NCBI GenBank assembly: GCA_002270565.1
Contig: NQMI01000052.1
Span: forward strand, 62,001-126,000
Length of the DNA stretch: 64,000 nt
DNA from: Stenocarpella maydis
Taxonomy: Eukaryota > Ascomycota > Sordariomycetes > Diaporthales > Diaporthaceae
Direction: 5' to 3'
In this document: one piece after another, positions 35,545 through 47,001 of the stretch
Layout: every line of letters starts with the position of its first letter
Numbering within the stretch: position 1 is the first letter of the stretch
Translations under genes and position numbers: made by a program
The notes under the pieces: generated by a model
Told to the model about the DNA's origin: nothing
The model's input: only the letters and a program-made list of their open reading frames with translations
The model's database searches: none

Positions 35545-37595
35545 GGTTTCTGACCTGGGTTTTATGTATGGTATTTATAAGTTGCGCAGACGCGGAAAAG
35601 GTAAACAACGACATGACGTTCGTGGGGTAGGGGGTTAGATTATCTTGTAGCCTTTCTTCTTCACAAATGTAACCTCTACCAGCAGGCTTTCGGGACCCAT
35701 GTTCTCTGGTCACTCGGAGTGAATTGTACTACTCGGTGCCCCTGCTAACCGGGCGTTGGAACTTTCTCTTGACATGGCCTCCCGGTGTCGTCTGGGCCCT
35801 TTGCCCCCTTCCTTTTGGTACATGTTAACAACAGAATTATCTGGGCCCACATCGCGAGCCTGACGGGCGGCTTTATGTGATGTGCGTTGAATAGCAGTAC
35901 TACAGCTCTGGCTGGTCGACCTTTTGCATGATGCGTACCATGGTGACCGCGAGCTGTGAGTCTACAAATGCACAGTCTGGGTATCTGATGTTATTTGCTT
36001 CTTAGGAGGCCATGCCCTGGCCTGCAAACCATCTGCAATTGCTACGGTGGTCACAAGCGCAGCATGAGTTGAAGCATACAAAGTGTGGCTGGGAAGCTAA
36101 GGAAGATGAGAGCGGCAACAATCCTGGCCTGACTTGAGTGAGACGTGATGACTGGCTGTTCAGGTCAAACTGCCTAGGTAGACGGGAAAGAATGGCCAGA
36201 GGGCGATTAATTACCCCAAGGTTCCTCGGTTGCCAACACCAATTCCTTATCAACAGAAGCACAGCACACTAGAAAGAGCGTGGTCCGAGTCCTGAGGAAG
36301 GGATCGACTTTGCGAGGGGGGATGGTGTGGCGTTGAGGGGTGGCAGGTGGAATTCTGTGACGTAGTGGCTGGCCCGCCGGCATGTCCAGAGCAGGCCTAG
36401 TCGCTTTCTGGTATTCCTGTGTCGTTTCCCCCCTCAGTGTAGTGTACTAAGTACCTAGTATGTACAGCAGGTTTTGCAGACATGTCGAGCCCATGACTCT
36501 GTAAAATTCCCGAGCCACTCAATGCAAGGCACGCGGTGCACTGCAAGACTGAGATAGATAGTAGACGCTGCGTGGCCTGTCTGGCCGCCGTGTGCTCCGC
36601 CGAGCCTTCCCAAAAGTCCCCAGGCACGGTCGCGACTAAGAGGCGCGAGAGGGCGCTAGCACGGCACTATCAGCCCAGATTCAGGCGGAATCAATCGACA
36701 CATCGACCCATATTTCTGCAGTTGCTCCGAGCATCACATATGCAACCCACACCACCACACTGCGGCTGTTGCACACTGCAGGTTCACTGACTACACCAAG
36801 GTACCTCCTTGGAACCTGCCTCCCCAGCCCGTGGCTGGGCCCTGGGCCCTGACCAAAAGCCGCACTTTCCACCCCTTGCCGGATCCACTTAACATCTCTG
36901 CATTGTCAACCTCGCGTCACCCTGTTAGTGAGTACCACACCCACACTACTCCGTATACCATATCCTCTTGATGCCCCCCCCCCTTGCCCGCCTGTCCTCC
37001 ACTTTTATCTAATCGGCTTTGATCTTGTCTTCCAGTCCAGAGCCTTGCCCTGCCTGCCTGCAGCACCCCTGTGCAGTACCCGTTCTGCTCTGCCGTGTGC
37101 TCTGGTTCTGTGCTGTGCTGTGCTCTGCTCTGCTCGGCTAGGCTAGGCTGGCTAGGCCACCAGGACAAAAGAGACGGACGGGCACACGAGACTGGAGAGA
37201 CCGTCTACCCAGCATCCACATTTGCACCATCTTATCTGTCTACCGTCTGCCGTCTGCCGCCTACTAAGCGAAGGTCACTCACTACTCTGCGCTCGCACTT
37301 GGACTTGGGCCTGCACCTGCACCTGCGCCTCTGCAGGCACTCGAGGCTGCCCGTCGCACCGCAAACCTCGGGCCACTCGCTCACCTGCGCCCATCACAGC
37401 CCTTTCCTCCTGCCAATTCAAAGTCGTCCCCGACGTCGTCCCGTCCGACTCGACCTTGCCGCCACCATATTTTCCCTTGCACCCCAGCCCTTGGACCCCA
37501 GACTTCCCCCATCGCCTGCGACCCAGCAACCAACCTCTGATTGACTGATACTACGAGACGAGCCGACCTTCCCGCCCTTGGCCGGGGCCGATCGC
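35545..37595. other. intergenic and probable long leader of the demethylase gene
   Basis: No gene seen at 35.5-36.9 kb. From about 36.9 to 37.6 kb the plus strand is strongly C/T-rich, typical of fungal promoters and 5' leaders, and runs into the KDM4-type gene. Confidence 0.5.
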
Positions 37596-37601
37596 ATGTA
37601 G
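37596..37601 (+). promoter_or_regulatory. start-stop uORF before demethylase start
   Basis: ATG directly followed by TAG, 20 nt before the ATG at 37616. If included in the mRNA, this minimal uORF would make scanning ribosomes initiate and terminate at once, lowering downstream translation. Alternatively TAG could be a 3' splice site of a leader intron, which would remove the ATG. Confidence 0.4.
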
Positions 37602-37615
37602 GTCACAAATCCACA

Positions 37616-40600
37616 ATGTCGACCGAAGCGACCGGCGCTGCGGCGCCTGGCACCCACAGTCCCGTCCTCAACCCCGACAGCACCCACCCTCTGCCCGCCC
37701 AAGGCCTTGCTCACGCCCATGGCCCTGACGAGTCCACCATCGCCGTTGTCAACCCTCCCGCCGCCCCAACAAAGTCCCCAAAGCCCACCGGCCTGCACTC
37801 GCCCCCGGACTCCAACAATGTCGACGCTTCTGACTCGGAATTGAGCGACCTCGACGAGGCCATCGCCGACGCCGACTCCCCGCCATCCATAACTGCGACC
37901 CCGTGCCAGACCGCTCCAAGGAAGCCCGACGCCGATCATGCCCCGGCCTCCGGTGCTGGCTCCGAGCCTGCCCAGCCGGAGCAGGTCCCCACCCCAGAAC
38001 AGGGCGATGAGGACATTGGCGATGTCTTCCCCGACCACTGGTCTGGTACCGTCCCGGTCTTCAAGCCCAACATGGACCAGTTCAGGGATTTCAAGAAATT
38101 CGTGCGTTGCGCCCCTTCGCCCGGTCGCCCCTTGTTCTGGAGGCCACGGCGCATGCTGACCTTTTGCTGCTGCAGATGAAAGCGGTCGATTCCTACGGCA
38201 TGAAATCTGGCATCATAAAGATCATCCCTCCAGACGAGTGGAAGAATTCGCTCCCAGATCTCACCGAGCTTGTGAAACCGATCCGAGTTCGGGAGCCGAT
38301 CAAGCAGGACATCATGGGCTCCAATGGTACCTACCGCCAGGTCAACATCCTCCACCAGCGATCCTATAACCTGCCCCAGTGGAGGCAGCTCTGCGACCAG
38401 AGCGAGCACCAGCCTCCAGCAAGACGGGGTGAGCGCCGCGCAAATGCCGACAAGCCAAAACCCGCAACTCGTTCCCGCGCCGCAGCTGCGACAACCAAGC
38501 CGAGCACGCCTGCCGCTTCCAGCCCCGCGCGCCGCTCCGGCGGTGGCCGCGGCCGACGGGCTCGCGGCCGAGGAGGCGCCCGAGGCAAGGGCAGGAAGTC
38601 CACCGCGGCGGAGGATACTGACGTCGAAGACCGCCCGATGACACCTGTGTCGCCCAGGCCTGCAGACGACGACAAGAAGGGTGATGCCGTGATGGATTCC
38701 ATCGAGCAGGACCCGGGCATTAAGGTTGAAGACGATGAATGTGACGACGAAACCCCTCGGCGGATGGGCTTCAGTCGACAGGCGAAGCCCAAGGTGCAGT
38801 CGACATCGGCCCGTCGAAAATACAGCAGACGGGAGGGGTCTGCCATGATTGACGAGGAGGCGTTCAAGGACTTTGATTACAAGATGGATATATCCGACTA
38901 CACCCCCGAGCGGTGCGAGGAGCTTGAGCGAACCTACTGGAAGACATTGACATATGCAACACCACTATACGGCGCCGATCTCATGGGCACTCTGTTCCAT
39001 GAAGATACCGAGCTGTGGAACCTGAACAAACTTCCCAATCTTTTGGATGTCCTGGGTACCAAGGTTCCCGGTGTCAACACAGCCTACCTTTACCTGGGAA
39101 TGTGGAAGGCCACGTTCGCCTGGCACTTGGAAGATGTTGACCTGTACAGCATCAACTATCTCCATTTTGGTGCTCCAAAGCAGTGGTACAGCATCTCGCA
39201 AGCTGACGCACGGCGGTTCGAGGCGGCCATGAAGAGTATCTGGCCGACCGAGGCAAAGGCCTGTGACCAGTTCCTGCGTCACAAGGCTTTCCTCATCTCA
39301 CCCTCACATCTCCTGCAGCATTACAACATCAAGGTCAACAAGTGTCTGTCGTACCCCGGAGAATTTGTCGTTACTTATCCGTACGGTTACCATTCTGGCT
39401 ATAACTTGGGTTATAACTGTGCCGAGGCCGTCAATTTCGCACTGGACTCGTGGCTGCCCATGGGCAAGATAGCCAAGAAATGTGAATGTGCACAGGCCCA
39501 GGACAGCGTGTGGGTCGACGTGTACGAGATTGAGAGAAAGCTCCGCGGCGAACCCACGCCAGAATACTGGACCGAGGAAGAGGACGAGGACGAGGAAGAC
39601 GAAGAAGACGACGAGGACGAAGAAATGGCAGGCCTGCCCTCGCCTCCTGGCAGCTATACGGTCCGCATCAAAGCTGCGGTTCGCAAGAGGAAGCAAGCCA
39701 GGATGGGCAAGGACAAGAAGGAGAAGGCCAAGAAGCTTCGTCTGCGGGTCAAGACCCACGTCGAGCCGCCCTGCTGTCTGTGTCCAAATGACATCCCCAG
39801 CGCCGAGATCCTGGCAACCCACGATGGGCGCAAGGCGCATCGCCTCTGTGCTTTGTACCTCCCCGAAACTTACATCGAGACAGTTGACGGCAACGAGACT
39901 GTCTTCAACGTCGAGAACATCGAAAAGGCCCGCCTCGAGCTCAAATGCCTCTACTGTCGGTCGAAGCGCGGCGCTTGCTTCCAGTGTTCGCAGAAGAAGT
40001 GCCCACGCTCATACCATGCCACATGTGCTGCTGCCGCCGGCGTGTTCATCGAGCAGGGCGACGTCCCAGTCTTCGACAAGGACGGCACCGAGTACAAGGA
40101 GGAGGCATTCGAGTTCAGCTGCCGCTTCCACAGGACGAAACGGGACAGGCGCCTGGATGGTGACGCACTGGAAGAGAACAGCCGCATCAGGGAAGCCGCC
40201 AAGGGCATCAAGAAGAATGAAGTTGTGCAAATGCAGTATTACAAGAAGGAGATCTTTGCGGGTGTTGTGGTCGAGAACCGCTCAGACGAACAGACCCTGC
40301 TTCTGGACGTCATTCCGAACGGGTATGTCACCAGCCGACGTTCTGAAAACATGAAAGACATACTGACCGTGCACAGCGCCCGGATCGAGGTTGAGTGGAA
40401 GTGGCTGCTCCTCCCCGACCCTGACGACTTCAAGCTTCCCAAAGCCTCAGCTAACGCCTTGCCAATGCCGTCATCCAGAAAGGCCCAGGAAAAGATCAAT
40501 GCGAAGCGATCGACGGATGAGCCGCCGAGGGCCGGCGATATGTTTGTTGAAGGTCCTGCACCTGGCAAGGACTTTGTCTGGTCGGAGTTCCACACATGTG

Positions 40601-42394
40601 AAGCATCCGAGTGCAAGAACAAGGCCCAGGCCAAGGTTGACTTGTCCAAGGAGAACCAAGTCTGGCACTACTTGGGCAAGACGTCAACCGAGGCGAAGGC
40701 TCAGTACACGGAAGATGTACGGAAACCTCAGCACAATCCGAAATCCAGCTTCCTTGACAGCATCCCCAAACCGCCGCCACCACCGCGCCCCCAGCATCAT
40801 TCGTCGTCGTATGGTGGCAAACGCCCACCACAGGCGATGGCATCAACGGCTACGAAGCCGGAGAAGCCATACGTCTACAAGCCGAGGACGCCGGTCGACG
40901 CCTTACTCGGTGCTCCTTTCACCACGCAGAAATCCGACCCCAGCGCTACTCCTGGGATAAGAGGGGTGCCGCCCCTGTCCTTTGGAACGGATCCTCGATT
41001 CTCCACCGTGCTGTATTCTACAAATCAACAATCTATAAACCCGGCCTGGTTATCCCACACCCAAGCCAACAGCCCTAGACCACAGGCCATACCTTTCCAG
41101 GCAACCTCGCCCTCGAGGCAGCAGAGTGTTCCGGCTCTCCCCGCTGCCCTAGGTCAGCCATCCAACTTTGCTATGCAGCAGCGCACGACACCCATGCAAC
41201 ACCTGCCTCAGGCTGAGGCCCACGTACCACAATCTCCCACACCGCATGTCCTACCTCCCGTCCCTCAGCACGCCTGGCAAAAGTTTTCCTTCTTCCAGGC
41301 CTACCACAACAGGTAAGAAAAACCGATGCTTTTAGTACGTGGGGTGAAGCTGACACAGTTTCTAAAGGGAGCAATCCAGGTACAGGACACCATATGCGCC
41401 CTGGGGGGGTTTCACCAACGGCTATGAGGGCGATCTCCGGAAGCACCTGATGAAGAAGCCGGACGCGGGGCCATTCAACAACCGCCGATTGAGTTTCAAT
41501 CTCGGCGGAGGCCTTCAGGGCCTCACACGGCCACCATCTCACCATTACTCCCACTCGGCGGGCTCCCCAATGTCGTCACCCTTCAGCGCTCCGCGCGCCA
41601 GGTCACAGTCTGGCGCGGCGTCTCCTACCTCGTCGTTTGCGTCGGTCATGTCGCCGCCACCAGTACCCTCTCGGGGTCATCAACGCACACCGTCCGTCCC
41701 CTCCACTCCACTCCATCCTGCAATGAGACCGCAGTACGCCTCTCTATCGCAGATGAATTCTAATGCAGGCCAGGCCGGGCAAGGAAATGTAGCAGGCTCG
41801 CAGAATAGCAGTTCCAACAGCACAAGCCTCCAGGGAGGGTTCAGCTCGACGGATGCACAGACCTCTAGGGCGTCGATAGCTCCCATATCACCGGCTGGGA
41901 TCCCGTCGCAACAGCCGACGTTTCTCAACACGTCTGCTCAGCCGGCCGTGCAAGCCGCCTTGACGGCAGCCACAGCAGACGCGATGGATGTGGATCCTGA
42001 AACCAATGAATCGCCTGCGCAGCAGCTGAGGCAGCAATTACGACGCATCTCTGACCCCAAGGAGTCGCCGTTCCGAGTGCCTCGGGGCCGAGGGCATACC
42101 CCGCGCTCCAGCCTGAACCAGCTCCCAAGGCCGCAGAGCCCCCCCGAAGCTCGTGGCAGGGGCCTCCAGGACGGACGCAGGGCGTCGTGTGGCTCGACAC
42201 AGGCAACCACACCTTCGGAGCTTGCTGCAAACGGCGTGTCAGTGCGCGAGTTCCCCGAGACGGCGGCCGACAACAACAAGGCCTTTGTCGAGAAGATGAT
42301 GCTGGACCTGAGGAGGGCGAGCCAGGGCGCCCTCGATGGCACATTCAACGGGTTCGGAGAATCTACGGCGGTCAAAAAACCGCCCAGACACTAA
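37616..42394 (+). CDS. JmjN/JmjC/ePHD histone lysine demethylase, KDM4 type
   Basis: Exons 37616..38101, 38176..41312 and 41368..42394 give 1549 residues (introns 74 and 55 bp). The first intron lies inside JmjN, joining FRDFKKF to MKAVDSYGMKSGIIKIIPP. Order: disordered N-terminus; JmjN (about 146-190); basic Arg/Gly-rich insert; JmjC with iron ligands H479 and E481 in WHLED and H568 in YGYHSGYN, plus the 2-oxoglutarate lysine in GAPKQWY; an acidic Glu/Asp run; an extended PHD (about 693-813, CCLCPND to CRFHRTKR); and a disordered C-terminus. All catalytic residues are present, unlike degenerate Epe1-type proteins. KDM4 enzymes remove methyl groups from H3K9 and/or H3K36; the Aspergillus KdmA homologue acts on H3K36. 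Nuclear. Which mark is used here cannot be read from the sequence. Confidence 0.93.
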
Positions 42395-42712
42395 GGGTTC
42401 ATTGCCGGGACAGGTGGTTGAACGAGGGCTGCAAGGCAGTGGAGCAGTTGCAGTTGGCATGCGCCATGGGTTTATGGCGGGCGGTGGTTCCGGCAAATAC
42501 CGGGGCAGGAAGACAACGGGCCAGGCATGGGGACACGGAGTTGCCATGGACAGGTGATTGTTTCGGCGTTGGTGATAAAACGGCCATGGCTGGCGTTGGG
42601 GAAGGGAGCCCAAGGCGGGTGGGCTGGCGCCATGCTTGGCGCTCAGGGGCGCTCAGGGCTCGACCCGGGCCCGCATACGGAGTACTTGAGCATGGTGTAG
42701 GAGCGTCTTGTA

Positions 42713-43157
42713 TTAGGTACAGGCGCATGTGCGATGCAGAAACGAATGATTGGCCACAGAACCGGTGCTCTTAATTTGATGTGTGGTGCGGCGGGGGGGG
42801 GGGGGGGGCGCATGCTCTTTTACATAGAAGTGTTGTCCCTAAAGAAAGAGCAAGAGTTGGAAAATTGGAAGAAATACATCAGACGGTTCAACTTACCGGG
42901 TGCAGCTCCCGCTTGTAGCTCCTCCGCATCTGCCTCAGGGTCGTGTCGTTCACCTTCGGGGTGACGCCCAGGTAGTCGTAGTAAGTAGGGGCCGTTTTGG
43001 CCGGCTCGGGGACGCGTTCGAAGATTCCGGGGAGCATAAGAACCCGCGCGATGTTGGTGGCCACGAAGAGCACCGCCCAGGCGAAGAGCAGGACCCAGAT
43101 GATCGAGGGGCACGAGCTCCTCCGGCGCCGGGACCGGGGGTAAGTCTGGGGCCTCAT
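42713..43157 (-). CDS. small membrane-anchored J-domain protein, HPD motif apparently lost
   Basis: Exon 1 (43157..42897, 87 codons) has a basic N-terminus, one TM helix (IIWVLLFAWAVLFVATNIARVLM, about 19-41) and the first half of a J domain: TYYDYLGVTPKVNDTTLRQM and SYKRELHP. A GTAAGT donor then opens a 58-bp intron (42839-42896, ending CTTTAG). Spliced normally, HP continues as GQHFYVKEHA, then a poly-Pro run from a 16-C tract, and stops at 42713, giving 128 residues with HPG where HPD is required to stimulate Hsp70. Helices III and IV of the J domain are absent. It is either a truncated gene, a relic, or a model disturbed by an indel in the homopolymer. It is convergent with the demethylase gene 320 bp away. 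Confidence 0.5.
42793..42808. repeat. 16-base G homopolymer
   Basis: Run of 16 G on the plus strand, inside the proposed second exon of the J-domain gene. Its length is prone to sequencing error and to slippage, which would change that exon's frame. Confidence 0.9.
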
Positions 43158-46100
43158 GGTTGCCTCACTAGTGTTCTTGTTATTTTTCTGTATCCTTCAG
43201 CTTTGTGCCTCCCCAAGTTGTGTTTGTGCCAGTCGGGCGGAAGCGCCTTGGTCAAGAAGAGCAACCCGGGGGCGGGGGGCACTCTATCTTGAGAAAAAGG
43301 ATGAAGAATCACTGGCACCAAGGTAGGTCTAGGACTTCCTGAAGTGTGCTAATCTCTTGCTACCTATTCTAAAAGATCTCGCCCGAAAGAATACAATCAA
43401 AAGTGGCCAGTCCTATATGCAACTGCAGAAGAGTGACCGCAAGTGGAGGCCAGCGCTTTGTCTCAGCTCGGAAGCTGACAACAACCGAATCATCCACAAA
43501 GCCGTAAGAACCCATGACAAAGCCCAACAAGATCCGACAGGTGAAAACGGCGAATCCGTACCCGCATCGGAATAATTGGGCGTCTCTTTGTCTCGTGTCT
43601 CCACCTGCGTGCTTGGCCTCCCGTGACAACGCATCCCAAAGACGCCGTAGCGGAGTGTATTCGGGAATCAGGTGGTGGCGAGAAGGAAAGTGGCAGGGTG
43701 CGCGTTACTTACACCTAGAACTATACTTTACCACAGGCAATCATATCTAGCTCCACCGAGCGAGGAGTCTGGGCTCATCTCCTTTAATCTCATGAAAGTG
43801 CGGAGGAATACAAGTGTCTAAGACGCCTGCTCTTATAAAGATATTTATTAATTCATGTTATGTTATTGTCTAGCTGTGTCACCAAGTTATTTAATTTCCT
43901 ATGTGGCCATCCTTTTGTCTGTATGATATATTGCTGCTTTTTTCAGCATACATACACAAGAGGAGGCCCATGGCTTAGTGGCTTTTAAGTGTTGATAACC
44001 AAGTCTTACTAAAGCAAAGGCTCCTATCTCTCTTTCAGACGGTATATCAAAACTACCCATTGTAAACACAGAGGGCGCAAAGTCCAGCTGAACATGCCGG
44101 CTGACCTCTTGCAAACAAACCTCTGTAAATACGAATCGACAAAGACCTCGCAGCGCACGCGAAGGACGCTGCTGTAGCTAACAGGAAACTAATCAGAGAG
44201 GACCTAACCATCTCCCATCGCAATGGCCAGGGATAACCCACGTCGTGAGAGTGATCAGCCAGACCGGCCTCCCGGAGCTAAACAGAACCACTATGGCTGT
44301 TATGACGCGACAGGAACGCCATCGTCCCCGCTCTTGCCGATACATCTCTCCGGCCGTCCGAGCAATGGACTACCATCCCTCAACAATATGAGCATACCAT
44401 ACTGTAGACCTTGAGCCCGACCAATCTCCAAATTCCGTGTCCCATTTCCATGACTTTGAATGGCGCTCGAGGTCGCTGCGACGGCGGGTCTCGAATGTTG
44501 ATGGAGCAAAAAGTCCTGGGAGTTCTCCAGACGGCGTTGTGTTCCGCACTTGCAAGACCACAGGCTCCTAACATTTGGTGCAGCAACGGGCGATGATATC
44601 GGCCTCCCAGTCCTCCCTGAGACGCGGCTCGAAGATGATAGTAACTATTAGAAGTTTTAAGAACTGAAGGCCAGTCCGTGTGTACAAATGAGATGGTTGG
44701 ATAAAAGAAACAAGGAGGAGGCTAGTGGAGATGGGGGTATATCACGAGATGACCTGCTCCACAGTGTGCTCAGCTGACGGCGATCTACACATGGTGTAGA
44801 AGATGCGCGGGCGAGGCCGGCACCCTCGGAACCATGTGAATGCGGCGAGGCTAGCCCGGGAGATGCGCAATTTCAGGTGGATGTGCCGGAGCCCTTCAAT
44901 CTACCGACCCGCACCCTGGGATGGCGACGCCGGCGGGGAGGCGGGGGCCTGGACTCCCCCGAGGCGAGGATATCTCGTTTTTGCTGTCGGGCAGATGAGA
45001 TGGGCCGTGTGCCGCCATGGTCACGCTCGTGGCTGAATAGCCCCGAGATCACCTGTGGTTGATGCAAGATAGGGTAAGTGAAATGTCAGGACGGCATAGC
45101 AACGCTGGTGGAAGTGGTAAATGCGCCGGTCTCGGTGTATGTGCCTGTAAGGGCGGGATGGGCCAATTGCGAGATTGTTGGTGTGAATGTTGCCAGTGCA
45201 GTCCTGTCATTGTCGGATGCTGCCCACCATCTTCTCGGTCCGCAGGTGACATGATAGGCAAAATGCAAAATGTGACGGGTCACTGGCGGTGAGTGCGCAG
45301 CTCCTTTGGAGAAGCAACTTGACAACACCACCACCCCATATGCTTGCTGTGCAAGGGAACTGGGAGGTATTGAAGAGCGACACGGGCACTGAGGAAATGA
45401 AGCCTGCGCCCTCGTATCAACTCAATCACCCTCTTTTCACCAGCGAATGCTCTGTGGCTTTGCAGCTTCTCCACAGGAATATTGTAGCGTGCTGGTGTAT
45501 TGTATGACGAAGTGCTACAAGTACATAGTCGTCGGCTCGACTTGTGTGGAATGGGACTGAGTGTGTAAATACTATGTAAGTACACTAGGCCCGGTGTCGA
45601 CTGGTAAGGGGGAAGGGGGTGATAACCGCGCTAGGATGTGCGCAGCCTGAAAGCTAAACGGGAACAAGCATCATTTGCATCAAGGTTGGTTCTTTGCCGC
45701 TTGGAGCGCCTGAACACTAGAGACCGTTTTTATTATGGCATCATCAGCACCAGGCAGGCAGGCAGCCGGCCCCCAAGCGAAACCTCCCTGGACCTGGCAG
45801 CTTGTCAACCAAGTGCCGAGTGGGAGAGATGGGACCCTGCAGGCCCGCCCATTACAGCGCCTCCTGCTGCCTCTGATTTGCTGGATGGGCGGTGGTCTTG
45901 GTGGGCCTGCGGCTCTAGTGGGCTGATGGCTGCAGAAGATTGAAATGCGATTCGGAATTGCTCCTTTTCTTCTGTCTTTCTCCGTGTAGGAAATGGAAGT
46001 AAATGGGAAATGCATGGTGGCGAAAGCGTAGTTTTTTCTTTCTTTCTTTTCTTCCCTGACCGTGGATCCTAGATGCCAGATGCCTATAGATTATTCCAAA

Positions 46101-46963
46101 GTGCATGGCTCTGCATGTATTATGTAGTTGCATGGGTAAGAGAAACCACGGCTTACCATCGTGTTCTATATTATTGACTGCATGTAGGGCCCTGAGGGCT
46201 GTCAAATTGTGCGGCAACAATTTCAGACCCAGAGGGAACCACATGTCTCTGGGCTAGGACCGTACTGTCCTGAGTATACATAGTATGTATATAACAAGTG
46301 AATAGCAAACTAATAATTGCTCTTCCAGGGCCTCCACATCTTCAAGACGTCGTCCGGACCAAGGCTTGACGACTCCACCGGGGCTGTCGCTCGGGGGCCC
46401 AACCTTGTCTGCAGCCATGCAGCAGCCTTGTCTCGGCCTGCTAGTCTACCATGGTTGGACCTCACAGGTGCCGAGCCACGAGACCAAGAAAAAAAACCGT
46501 CGACTCTCCTCCTGTGGTGGTGCTGGTGCTACCGTTACTTCCAATCGCCCTGCTCCTATAAGCGCAGATAGAGTAGTGGATCGGCGATAAGGTCATGTCA
46601 CCTTGCCTGAACCCCCCCTTCTCTTAACCCCTCCTCCTCCCCTCAACTACGACGATGGTTGTCCACGATGGATTCTTGCCGCTGTTGGGCGGGTGCTGGA
46701 AGCGCAAGCGTCGACATGTCGTATCGTAGAGTATCATGCGATGTGCTTGACGAGATGGGATATGTCGCATCGGCTCTCGCTTCGTTGCATACCGCCCTAT
46801 GTCGGGCTAAACAGATATTATTCTCTTCCGCGACTGGCCAAACAAATATTCGCACGGCGTTTGCACCCATACACCCCCCCTTGATTCCACACTAGCGGCG
46901 GAAAGTGCATCGGATGATCTGGATTGTGTGTCTGGTTGTGTTTTGTCCATCTCTCTCTCTCTG

Positions 46964-47001
<38 letters not shown>

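Noticed and set aside
39482..40354. 290-codon plus-strand frame inside the demethylase gene
   Set aside because: Out-of-phase shadow; the main frame carries the JmjC and ePHD residues.
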